From an uncultured Eggerthellaceae bacterium (lineage in GTDB: Bacteria; Actinomycetota; Coriobacteriia; Coriobacteriales; Eggerthellaceae), in assembly GCA_910585565.1 (NCBI GenBank), contig CAJUFC010000107.1, forward strand, positions 1 through 13,389: a stretch of DNA of 13,389 nt. Direction: 5' to 3'. Every line of letters begins with the position of its first letter. Position 1 is the stretch's first letter. Shown here in pieces: positions 1 through 9,377 of the stretch. The notes under the pieces are model-generated. The model saw nothing but the letters and a program-made list of their open reading frames with translations. It ran no database searches and had not been told where the DNA came from. Position numbers and translations under genes: made by a program.

Positions 1-1828
<1,828 letters not shown>

Positions 1829-1868
1829 GGTTCGTCACCTTCTTTTCGTTCTCGCTCATTCTGCAAGC

Positions 1869-1911
1869 GTCATTTCGACCGGAGCAGCGAAGCCGCACAG
1901 TGGAGAAATCT
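1869..1911. repeat. Dispersed intergenic repeat (CATTTCGACC...GGAGAAATCT type)
   Basis: The short hspR-clpB gap contains a 43-bp stretch beginning GTCATTTCGACCGGAGC and ending CAGTGGAGAAATCT. From memory this resembles a family of intergenic repeats (CATTTCGACCGNAGC...GAGTGGAGAAATCT) seen scattered through many bacterial genomes. Its right end overlaps the hspR stop codon by two bases. Only one copy is in the window, so repetitiveness cannot be shown here. No transposase and no terminal repeats are present. Confidence 0.5.
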
Positions 1912-2383
1912 AGCAGCGATGACGCACGATGATGGCGCGTTCCTCTGCACCGGTGCGCACGATCGTCGTCGTGCCCTCGCGCGCGGTGACCTCGTGCAAG
2001 CGATCGGCCAAGCGACGCACGCGCTTGTGCAGGTCGCTCGCTTCGGCCAGGCTCTCGTCCAGCCGCGACTGCAGGTCGATGATCCGCATGACGCCGGCCA
2101 AATTGATGCCTTCCTCGGTTAGCTCGTTGATCAAATGAAGTCGATTGATGTCGGCCTGCGAATACATGCGCGTGCCGCCACTGGTGCGCTGCGGAGCGAT
2201 GAGGCCTTTCTGTTCATAGGCCCGCAGCGTCTGCGGATGCACGCCAGCCAGCTCGGCCGCCACGCCGATCATGTACAGGGGACGGTTGAGGTCTTCGAGG
2301 TGGCTGTGGGCGCTGGCGTAGCCGCCAGCCCCGTAGCCGCCTATGCCCCCGTGCATGCCGTCGGCGCCCGCACGGCCTACCAT
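1910..2383 (-). CDS. hspR: Heat-shock repressor HspR, MerR family
   Basis: This is a MerR-type winged-helix repressor that in actinobacteria binds inverted repeats (HAIR) ahead of dnaK and clpB, with DnaK as co-repressor. It is 157 residues long. After a Gly/Ala/His-rich N-terminal extension (residues 1-33), the DNA-binding domain runs from about 36 to 105. It contains the core VAAELAGVHPQTLRAYEQKG (41-60), then the TSGGTRMYS wing (68-75) and EEGINLAGVMRIIDL (90-104), the hallmark of HspR. A coiled coil follows (about 104-133). The ATG at 2383 overlaps the end of dnaJ by 7 nt, implying translational coupling, but no strong ribosome binding site is visible; ATG at residue 10 is an alternative. 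The final residues abut the dispersed repeat, so the C-terminus may have been altered by its insertion. HspR identity is firm; its operator is inferred. Confidence 0.93.
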   Translation of the reverse strand: MVGRAGADGMHGGIGGYGAGGYASAHSHLEDLNRPLYMIGVAAELAGVHPQTLRAYEQKGLIAPQRTSGGTRMYSQADINRLHLINELTEEGINLAGVMRIIDLQSRLDESLAEASDLHKRVRRLADRLHEVTAREGTTTIVRTGAEERAIIVRHRC

Positions 2384-3363
2384 GGCCGTTCCGTTTTCGG
2401 CGTAGCTGCCGAAAACGCCTCCATGGCTGCCTTCTGCTCGTCGTTCATGTCCGTCGGCACCTTGACGTTGACCTTGATCTTGAGGTCGCCGCGCGCATCC
2501 GAGCCTTTGCTCTTCACGTCACGCGCGCCCTTGCCCTTGATGTTCAAGATGCGCCCGTCCTGCGTGCCGGCCGGCACCTTGACCTTGACCTTGGTGCCGT
2601 CAGGGGCCGGAACGACGATGCTCGTCCCCAGCGCCGCCTCAGCGACGCTGATCGGCAAATCAACGATGACGTCAGCCTTGTCGCGTCGGTAGTAGGGGTG
2701 CTCGGTGATGTGCGTCGTGATGAGCAGGTCGCCCGCCTCGCCGCCGTTCTCACCAGGCGCGCCCTTGCCCTTGTAGCGCAGCCGACCGCCGTCGCGCGCA
2801 CCCTCGGGCACCTTGACGTCGATGGTCTCGGACTCGCTCTTGCCGGGCACGCGCACGGTCACGCGCTTCGTCGTGCCCTTGAACGCCTCGTCGAACGTGA
2901 CGTCCAGCGTGACGCTCATGTCTTGGCCACGCTGCTTCTTGTTCGCGCCGAAGTCCCAGTCGCTGCCAAACGCGCCGTTGCCGCTGCGGATGGAATCAAG
3001 GATGTCCGACCAGTCGATGCCGCCAAAGCCGCCACCGCCGCCGCCCGAGGTGTAGGTGTAGGTGCCGCCGTTGCCGCCACCAAAGATGTCCTCGTAGTTG
3101 AAGCCGGCGCCTTGGCCGCCCGCGCCGCCCCACGGAATCTGGTTCTCGTTGGCGGTGCCGTACTGGTCATACAGCTGGCGCTTCTTGTCGTCAGAGAGCA
3201 CTTCGTATGCTTCGTTGATCTCCTTGAACTTGGCCTCGTCGCCTCCCGCATCGGGATGATGCGTACGCGCGAGCTTGCGAAACGCCTTTTTGATCTCGTC
3301 TGCCGAGGCGGTGCGAGACACGCCCAGTGTCTTGTAATAATCTGGTGTTGCAGTCGTAGCCAT
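2377..3363 (-). CDS. dnaJ: Class II (zinc-finger-less) Hsp40 co-chaperone, DnaJ/CbpA type
   Basis: This J-protein stimulates the DnaK ATPase and delivers substrates. It is 328 residues long. The J-domain (about 7-70) carries the catalytic HPD at 36-38 and the typical AYEVLSDDKKRQLYDQYG. A long Gly/Phe-rich linker (about 75-140) contains several Gly runs. Two C-terminal substrate-binding beta domains and a dimerisation tail follow. The four CxxCxGxG zinc-finger repeats of class I DnaJ are absent: there is no cysteine in the protein. It therefore resembles CbpA/DnaJ2 although it occupies the operon position of classical DnaJ. The start ATG at 3363 has an AGGTGG ribosome binding site about 7 nt upstream. 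It lies 34 nt after grpE and overlaps hspR by 7 nt. Confidence 0.95.
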   Translation of the reverse strand: MATTATPDYYKTLGVSRTASADEIKKAFRKLARTHHPDAGGDEAKFKEINEAYEVLSDDKKRQLYDQYGTANENQIPWGGAGGQGAGFNYEDIFGGGNGGTYTYTSGGGGGGFGGIDWSDILDSIRSGNGAFGSDWDFGANKKQRGQDMSVTLDVTFDEAFKGTTKRVTVRVPGKSESETIDVKVPEGARDGGRLRYKGKGAPGENGGEAGDLLITTHITEHPYYRRDKADVIVDLPISVAEAALGTSIVVPAPDGTKVKVKVPAGTQDGRILNIKGKGARDVKSKGSDARGDLKIKVNVKVPTDMNDEQKAAMEAFSAATPKTERPW

Positions 3364-3397
3364 ACAAGCACCACCTCACTTTCTTATATCGGAAATC

Positions 3398-4171
3398 CTA
3401 CTCGTCGTCGACAACCCTCTTTGGGCCGCCAGCGGTGATGGTCACCATCGCCGGCCTCAGCACCTTCGTGCCGATCTTGTAGCCCTTCTGGTACACGTCA
3501 GCCACCGTCTCCTCGGGAACCGATGCGTCGTCCACCGTGCCGACCGCCTGGGCTTCCAGAGCCTCGAACGGCTCGCCCGCCGGATCGATCACCTCGACGC
3601 CGTCCTTCTTGAGGGTGTCGACGAACTTCGCCAGCACCGCCTCGACCCCACCCAGAAGCCCGGTCTCACCGTTCTTCTGTGCATAGTCGATCGAGCGCTC
3701 CAAGTCGTCGATGACGGGAATCAGGCTGGACACCAGCTTTTCGGCCGCCAGGGCCTTCTGCGTGGCAGCCTGCTCCTTCTGGCGGCGCCGATAGGTGTCC
3801 CACTCGGCATGCAGACGGACATACTTGTCCTTCCACTCTGCCGCCTCCTTTTGGGCGTCGGTGGCTGTTGCTTCGGCTCGCACCTCGTCCATCGCGTTGT
3901 CGACGACTGCCGCAGCCTCGGCCTCCAGCACCGCATCCAGCACGTCCTCGGAAGGGTCAGCGCCACTCTGCGCACCCGCCGCCTTGTCGGCAGCGTCCGC
4001 AGCGGCGCCCTTCCCTGAGGGTTCTTGGCCAGCAACCGCGTCGGCAGCCTCCTCGTTGGCCTGGGGAGAGGACTCCGCCGAAGCGGAGCCCTCGTCATGC
4101 ATCGTATTCCATGCGTCGCCGTTGCCGGGAGCCGTCGCGGAAGTGGCCTCGTCCTTGTTCGGATGAGTCAT
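3398..4171 (-). CDS. grpE: Nucleotide exchange factor GrpE
   Basis: GrpE releases ADP from DnaK and resets the chaperone cycle. It is 257 residues, longer than typical GrpE (about 180-220), because of a low-complexity N-terminal tail (about 1-100) rich in Ala, Glu, Asp and Ser. The conserved part starts at EWKDKYVRLHAEWDTYRRR, the long dimeric helix. It continues through LIPVIDDLERSIDYA, the four-helix bundle, and ends in the beta domain with the signature GYKIGTKVLRPAMVTI. The ATG is 2 nt after the dnaK stop. Its ribosome binding site (GAGAGGAAG) is embedded in the last codons of dnaK, so the two are almost certainly translationally coupled. Confidence 0.96.
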   Translation of the reverse strand: MTHPNKDEATSATAPGNGDAWNTMHDEGSASAESSPQANEEAADAVAGQEPSGKGAAADAADKAAGAQSGADPSEDVLDAVLEAEAAAVVDNAMDEVRAEATATDAQKEAAEWKDKYVRLHAEWDTYRRRQKEQAATQKALAAEKLVSSLIPVIDDLERSIDYAQKNGETGLLGGVEAVLAKFVDTLKKDGVEVIDPAGEPFEALEAQAVGTVDDASVPEETVADVYQKGYKIGTKVLRPAMVTITAGGPKRVVDDE

Positions 4172-4173
4172 GG

Positions 4174-6081
<1,908 letters not shown>

Positions 6082-6204
6082 GAGTATTGCCTCGCTTTCG
6101 CTTTGTTCCTCGTGTCCGCTTTGCGTATGTGCCGCTTGACGGCGCCCAGACCGCCTCGTTTGCCGTGCGTCTCATGCGCGGTCAGGGCGGCACGTACCTT
6201 ACAG

Positions 6205-6229
6205 ACACATTGATAGCTGTTTAATGTGT
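6205..6229. promoter_or_regulatory. Inverted repeat at the predicted dnaK transcription start
   Basis: ACACATT (6205-6211) and AATGTGT (6223-6229) form a perfect 7-bp inverted repeat with an 11-nt spacer. It covers about +1 to +25 of the predicted dnaK transcript, so it could be an operator or a 5'-terminal RNA hairpin. It matches neither CIRCE (GAGTGCTAA arms) nor HAIR (CTTGAGT arms). Confidence 0.5.
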
Positions 6230-6235
6230 GACTGC

Positions 6236-6284
6236 ATAATATAATCTAAGTCTACTACTGTCAAGTTATTTTATAAAATTTTTC
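6236..6284 (-). promoter_or_regulatory. dnaK operon promoter with A/T-rich UP-like tract
   Basis: On the minus strand, -35 TTGACA (6259-6264, perfect) and -10 TATTAT (6236-6241, 5/6) are separated by exactly 17 nt. Directly upstream, about 6266-6284 is almost pure A/T, like an alpha-CTD UP element. Transcription should start near 6229. A degenerate HAIR-like dyad overlaps the -35: CTTGACA (6259-6265), N7, ACTTAGA (6245-6251). It matches about 9 of 14 positions of CTTGAGT-N7-ACTCAAG, so HspR binding is plausible but unproven. Confidence 0.75.
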
Positions 6285-6481
6285 GTACATTTGTTTTTGC
6301 CGCGCACGACGATAACCTTATACCCGCTCACGCCACCTTTGTCCGTGCAACGAGGCAACGTCACGAGGCGTGAACGCATTCGTCACCTCATCGTTGAGCG
6401 CGCTGCGGCAGAGGATTTACGACCGCGAGACCAGTAATCAAAAAATCCCTTACTTTTGGGTACGGCTCATGCATTTCGTGT
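6285..6481. other. Intergenic region between divergent dnaK and ferredoxin genes
   Basis: No credible gene is seen here. An imperfect hairpin is possible around 6358-6393 (GAGGCGTGA facing TCACCTC, with one bulge), but no T-run follows it. Both ends of the region belong to the flanking promoters. Confidence 0.5.
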
Positions 6482-6487
6482 TATAAA
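6482..6487 (+). promoter_or_regulatory. Possible -10 box for the ferredoxin gene
   Basis: TATAAA lies 74 nt before the ferredoxin ATG. No good -35 sits at 16-18 nt spacing; the nearest TTG-containing hexamer (TTGGGT, 6456-6461) is 20 nt away. The assignment is weak. Confidence 0.3.
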
Positions 6488-6498
6488 ACGCATACGAG

Positions 6499-6540
6499 GT
6501 AATGACGGCCAAGCGAACCCTAGCGCTGCGGCGTCATACA
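6499..6540 (+). promoter_or_regulatory. Stem-loop in the ferredoxin leader
   Basis: Three nested helices stack with small bulges: ATGAC (6502-6506) with GTCAT (6533-6537), GCC (6508-6510) with GGC (6530-6532), and AGCG (6512-6515) with CGCT (6524-6527). The hairpin ends about 20 nt before the ferredoxin start and leaves its ribosome binding site free. It has no terminator tail. Confidence 0.4.
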
Positions 6541-6560
6541 TGCAATAGAGAGGAAGAACC

Positions 6561-6749
6561 ATGTCGCATCCAATTATTGAGGCTGACGATTGCATCGGCT
6601 GTGGTATCTGCGTTGATGCGTGCCCGCAAGACGTCCTCGAGGTTGTCGACGGCGTCGCCGAGGTTGTGAACGAGGACTCCTGCATCGCCTGTGGCGACTG
6701 CGTCGAAGAGTGCCCGATGGGCGCAATCCCCGAGGTTGTCGAGGACTAG
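6561..6749 (+). CDS. 2[4Fe-4S] ferredoxin
   Basis: This is a 62-residue bacterial-type ferredoxin, a small soluble low-potential electron carrier. Two cluster-binding motifs are complete: CIGCGICVDACP (Cys 11, 14, 17, 21) and CIACGDCVEECP (Cys 41, 44, 47, 51). The two halves are a recognisable internal duplication about 30 residues apart, as in clostridial ferredoxins. The protein is strongly acidic, as expected for docking to oxidoreductases. ATG at 6561 has a good GAGGAA ribosome binding site 5-6 nt upstream. The gene is monocistronic, with a leader hairpin before it and an intrinsic terminator 42 nt after its stop. The neighbouring hypE suggests hydrogenase-linked electron flow, but the physiological partner cannot be read from the sequence. 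Confidence 0.96.
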   Translation: MSHPIIEADDCIGCGICVDACPQDVLEVVDGVAEVVNEDSCIACGDCVEECPMGAIPEVVED

Positions 6750-6790
6750 CGCACGCGCCTGCTCGCCCGAGCAGACACCACACTGCACCA

Positions 6791-6816
6791 AAAAGGCCGC
6801 CTGCGGGCGGCCTTTT
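6791..6816. terminator. Bidirectional intrinsic terminator between ferredoxin and hypE
   Basis: AAAAGGCCGCC (6791-6801), loop TGCG, GGCGGCCTTTT (6806-6816): an 11-bp perfect stem with T-runs on both strands. It should stop the ferredoxin transcript and could also stop convergent transcription from hypE. Confidence 0.9.
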
Positions 6817-6841
6817 GCGTCACTGGCATATGAATCCGAAT

Positions 6842-6886
6842 GGCGCCGAAGCGCCTTGTGCAGGCGCGAGCCTGCATCGCGCCTGC
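6842..6886 (-). terminator. Tandem hairpins just downstream of hypE
   Basis: Read on the minus strand after the hypE stop, the first hairpin is a perfect 9-bp GC-rich stem (GCAGGCGCG 6860-6868 with CGCGCCTGC 6878-6886). The second is GGCGC-TTCG-GCGCC (6842-6855), a C(UUCG)G tetraloop hairpin. Neither has its own U-tract. They may protect the hypE mRNA 3' end or cooperate with the terminator at 6791-6816. Confidence 0.5.
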
Positions 6887-6890
6887 TTGC

Positions 6891-7949
6891 CTAGCAGATG
6901 CGCGGCAGCTGCTCGCCCACCAGCATGTCCAGGATGCGCGTCGAGCCAAAGGCCGTGCGCAGAAACACCTTGGGGCCGCGCTCGTCGCTTCCCACCGGTG
7001 CCACCTCGCCGATGATGGCCGCGTCCTCGCCATACGCGCTCGCCCGCATGGCAGCCAGGGCCGCATCGGCCTCGTCGGCCGCAACGACGCACACCATCTT
7101 GCCTTCGTTGGCCACCTGCATGACGTCATAGCCCAGCATCTCGCACGCGCCCAGCACCTGCGGCTTGACCGGCACGGCTGCCTCGTCCACATAGATGTCC
7201 GTCTGCGACTGCTCGGCCAGCTCGTTCAGCGTGGACGCAAGACCGCCGCGCGTGGGGTCGCGGAAGCAGCGCGTGTGCGGGGCCGCCTCTAGCACGGCGG
7301 CGATCAGGTGGTTCAGCGGGGCAGCGTCGCTCTGGATGTCGGCTTGGAAGTTGAGGCCTTCGCGACAGCTCATGATGGTGATGCCGTGGTCGCCCAGCGT
7401 GCCGGTCACGAGCACCTTGTCGCCGGGTGCGCACCGCGCCCCGCCCAGCTCGACGCCTGGCGCAAGCACGCCAACGCCGCTAGTGTTTATATAGATGCCG
7501 TCACCGTGGCCGCGGTTCACTACCTTCGTGTCGCCGGTCACGACGCGCACGCCGGCCTCATCGGCTGCAGCGCGCATGGATGCACAAATGCGCTTGAGGT
7601 CGTCCAGCGCAAAGCCCTCTTCGAGAATCATGGAAACAGACAGCCACTGCGGCACAGCGCCGCTCGTCGCGACGTCATTCACGGTGCCGCACACCGCCAA
7701 GCGCCCAATGTCGCCGCCCGGGAAGAAGTGCGGGGTTACGACGAACGAGTCGGTAGAGAACGCCAGGCGCACGTCTGCGCCGGCAGCACCGTCGTCCGCA
7801 GCGTCGCGCCCAAGCGACAGCACCGCCGCGTCGTTCCCCTCGGCAAGCTCCGGCGACCCATACGCCTCGAAGAACACCTCGTCGATGATACGCTTCATCA
7901 TCGAGCCGCCGCTGCCGTGACCCAACATCACCTGCTCTTGCTTCGTCAT
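6891..7949 (-). CDS. hypE: Hydrogenase maturation protein HypE
   Basis: HypE takes the carbamoyl group made by HypF onto its C-terminal cysteine and dehydrates it with ATP to a thiocyanate, the source of the CN ligands of [NiFe]-hydrogenase. At 352 residues it is near the family length. Seen in order: N-terminal GHGSGGSMMKRIIDEVFF; FSTDSFVVTPHFFPGGDIG with CGTVNDVATSGA (ATP and dimer region); VTGDTKVV; GTLGDHGI; DPTRGGLASTLNELA; and the C-terminal PRIC, in which Cys352 is the last residue as catalysis requires. ATG at 7949 has a GGAGA site 7 nt upstream. It follows nikR by 43 nt in the same operon. None of hypABCDF is in the window, so the other maturation genes must lie elsewhere. Confidence 0.96.
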   Translation of the reverse strand: MTKQEQVMLGHGSGGSMMKRIIDEVFFEAYGSPELAEGNDAAVLSLGRDAADDGAAGADVRLAFSTDSFVVTPHFFPGGDIGRLAVCGTVNDVATSGAVPQWLSVSMILEEGFALDDLKRICASMRAAADEAGVRVVTGDTKVVNRGHGDGIYINTSGVGVLAPGVELGGARCAPGDKVLVTGTLGDHGITIMSCREGLNFQADIQSDAAPLNHLIAAVLEAAPHTRCFRDPTRGGLASTLNELAEQSQTDIYVDEAAVPVKPQVLGACEMLGYDVMQVANEGKMVCVVAADEADAALAAMRASAYGEDAAIIGEVAPVGSDERGPKVFLRTAFGSTRILDMLVGEQLPRIC

Positions 7950-7992
7950 CTCGCCGTCTCCATCGTTGTTGTCGTCCGGCAGCCCGAAGGCG

Positions 7993-8424
7993 CTAGCCCT
8001 CCACAGTCGCCAGGACCAGCTTGCCGTTCTTGACGCCCTTGGTCCCCAAGATCATGTTCGCCACCGCCTGCACGAGCTCGCTCACGCCGCGGATGACGAC
8101 GACCTCGAGGCACGTATGTTCGTTGACATGCACGTGCATCGTCGACACGATGCTGTCGCAATAGTCGTGCTGAATCATGTGGAGCTTGTTTTGCAGGTCC
8201 GGCGAATGGTGGTTGTACACGATGGTCAGCGTGCCCATCACCACCGTGCCCGGCAGCGACGTGCGCGACTCCACCAGCGCCTCGCGCACAAGGTCGCGCA
8301 CGACTTCGCTGCGGTTCTTGGCCAGCCCGCGTCGCGCGACAAGCTGGTCAAACTCCATGAGCAGGCTCTCGGGCATCGCCACCGAGAACCGCATCAGGTC
8401 ATCTGCCCGCGAGCCCTTCGTCAC
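7993..8424 (-). CDS. nikR: Nickel-responsive transcriptional regulator NikR
   Basis: NikR is a tetrameric ribbon-helix-helix repressor that binds DNA when loaded with nickel. It is 143 residues long. The RHH domain (about 11-50) reads MRFSVAMPESLLMEFDQLVA and then NRSEVVRDLVREAL. The C-terminal ACT-like domain carries the nickel ligands His86, His97, His99 and Cys105 (QHDY and MHVHVNEHTCLE). These match E. coli NikR His76, His87, His89 and Cys95 with a constant offset of 10. The start shown is GTG at 8424, which shares one base with the stop of the upstream gene (TAGTG), implying coupled translation. ATG at 8394 is an alternative that matches the E. coli start better but has no clear ribosome binding site. 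It probably regulates nickel uptake or hydrogenase genes, and perhaps its own promoter. Confidence 0.92.
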   Translation of the reverse strand: MTKGSRADDLMRFSVAMPESLLMEFDQLVARRGLAKNRSEVVRDLVREALVESRTSLPGTVVMGTLTIVYNHHSPDLQNKLHMIQHDYCDSIVSTMHVHVNEHTCLEVVVIRGVSELVQAVANMILGTKGVKNGKLVLATVEG

Positions 8425-8678
8425 TAGACCAGCTCTACCGTCACGCCAGTGCCCGCCTCAGCATCGTCCTCGATAGCGTCTTTCGCCTCGTCCAGCTTGG
8501 CACGCACGTCGTCGAGCAGCGCCTGGGCCTCGTGCAGCTTCGCCGACACCGTCGCGAACCCCGCGTCACCCGCCGTGTGCGCAAGGTTGTGGGCCCAGCG
8601 CCGCTCGAGCTTGCAGTGGTCGTCGATCTGCTCGATCATCAGCTCGAGCTGTCCTGTGTTTACGCCGTTGGTGCACAT
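8424..8678 (-). CDS. Uncharacterised 84-residue helical protein upstream of nikR
   Basis: I do not recognise this family. It is an 84-residue soluble protein, predicted mostly helical. A first helix carries His and Cys in a metal-like spacing (DDHCKLERRWAHNLAH, about 20-35). A heptad-like second half (KLHEAQALLDDVRAKLDEAK, about 47-66) and an acidic tail follow. Another Cys sits at residue 2. There is no signal peptide or membrane segment. ATG at 8678 has a strong AAGGAG site 7 nt upstream, and the stop overlaps the nikR start by one base. Its place as first gene of a nikR-hypE operon and its His/Cys cluster suggest a role in nickel handling or hydrogenase maturation, but this is inference only. 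Confidence 0.8.
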   Translation of the reverse strand: MCTNGVNTGQLELMIEQIDDHCKLERRWAHNLAHTAGDAGFATVSAKLHEAQALLDDVRAKLDEAKDAIEDDAEAGTGVTVELV

Positions 8679-8694
8679 CGCGTGTCTCCTTCTT

Positions 8695-8738
8695 TATAAT
8701 ACTTACTAGAGTTATAGCCGATTTGCGGCCCGTCGCAA
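8695..8738. promoter_or_regulatory. Symmetric divergent promoter region
   Basis: Minus strand: -35 TTGCGA (8733-8738), 16 nt, -10 TATAAC (8711-8716), start near 8704, feeding the 84-residue gene, nikR and hypE. Plus strand: perfect -10 TATAAT (8695-8700) with a weak TGCACA (8672-8677) 17 nt upstream, feeding the gene at 8747. The two -10 boxes form an imperfect dyad: TATAATACT, TACT, AGAGTTATA (8695-8716, arms 7/9). Confidence 0.55.
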
Positions 8739-8746
8739 GGTTGGGT

Positions 8747-9202
8747 GTGATTATTTCTGCCAATGGTAACATCTACGAATGCAACGCAGCGGGAGTGCTT
8801 GCGCTCTACGCGCCATTCGTCACAGGAAGCGCAAACGACCTGCTGGCAGTTGTCAGTGCGCATCCCCTGGCCGATGCAGCCACTGCGGCACTAGAGGCCT
8901 CGGCAGAACAGCTCGGCTTTGGTCGCAACCGCATCACGTGGGTCACGCTCGCCAGCACTGATGGGCAGCTGGGGGCACGCGAGCTGAACAGCCTCGTCGA
9001 GGGCATCGACCCCCTTGCCATCGTCGCTACCGACGATGCGGCTGCATCCCTGCTCGCCCAGGCGTTCGACTCGCCCTTGCAGCACGACGCCGCGAACCGC
9101 GCCCGGTGCCGCACCGTCGTCGCTTTCAGCGACTTTGCCGCCCTGCTGGCCGACTCCGACAGCAAGCAGCGCGCCTGGCATCTCCTCAAGAAGCTCCACT
9201 AG
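8747..9202 (+). CDS. Unknown protein with faint resemblance to the UDG superfamily fold
   Basis: A 151-residue protein of unknown function. GTG at 8747 is the preferred start because AAGG lies 6 nt upstream. TTG codons at 8723 and 8741 are also in frame but have no usable site. The order of elements recalls family-4 uracil-DNA glycosylases: an opening beta strand (VIISANGNIYEC), a central stretch ITWVTLAS in the place of the UDG 'vyitN' strand, then IDPLAIVATDDAAASLLAQAF like the 'rPkvIvaLGataaraLlg' strand-helix, and a final KQRAWHLLKKL helix. The catalytic GEAPG and HPS motifs are missing, so any glycosylase activity is unlikely. There is no signal peptide or membrane span. It is divergent from the nikR operon and may share its control region. 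Confidence 0.75.
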   Translation: MIISANGNIYECNAAGVLALYAPFVTGSANDLLAVVSAHPLADAATAALEASAEQLGFGRNRITWVTLASTDGQLGARELNSLVEGIDPLAIVATDDAAASLLAQAFDSPLQHDAANRARCRTVVAFSDFAALLADSDSKQRAWHLLKKLH

Positions 9203-9218
9203 AGCCGGAGGCACCGAC

Positions 9219-9267
9219 CCTGACGCCTGACGCCCGATGTCTGATGCCCGACGCCTGACGCCCGATG
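9219..9267. repeat. Seven tandem 7-bp repeats (consensus YCYGAYG)
   Basis: The sequence reads CCTGACG, CCTGACG, CCCGATG, TCTGATG, CCCGACG, CCTGACG, CCCGATG without interruption. The differences are transitions. A longer 18-bp word recurs at 9222-9239 and 9250-9267, a period of 28 bp (four units). It starts 16 nt after the stop of the 8747 gene. Confidence 0.85.
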
Positions 9268-9342
9268 CTCGCTTGCCTGCGTCGAGACACGCTCCATTTG
9301 TAAACATTTTTTGAATGTCTACGATTTTCCTAGACTTTACCC

Positions 9343-9371
9343 TTGACGTCCAAAAATTGTTAGCCTAGGAT
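9343..9371 (+). promoter_or_regulatory. Promoter of the 9378-9497 non-coding RNA
   Basis: TTGACG (9343-9348), a 17-nt spacer, and TAGGAT (9366-9371). The upstream 40 nt are unusually A/T-rich for this genome. The predicted start is near 9378. No ORF with a ribosome binding site begins before the terminator at 9472-9497. Confidence 0.6.
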
Positions 9372-9377
9372 AACTTC

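Noticed and set aside
6205..6265. CIRCE element upstream of dnaK
   Set aside because: No TTAGCACTC/GAGTGCTAA arms are present, and the operon encodes HspR rather than HrcA.
9219..9267. CRISPR array
   Set aside because: The units are only 7 bp with no spacers and no cas genes are present; it is a simple tandem repeat.
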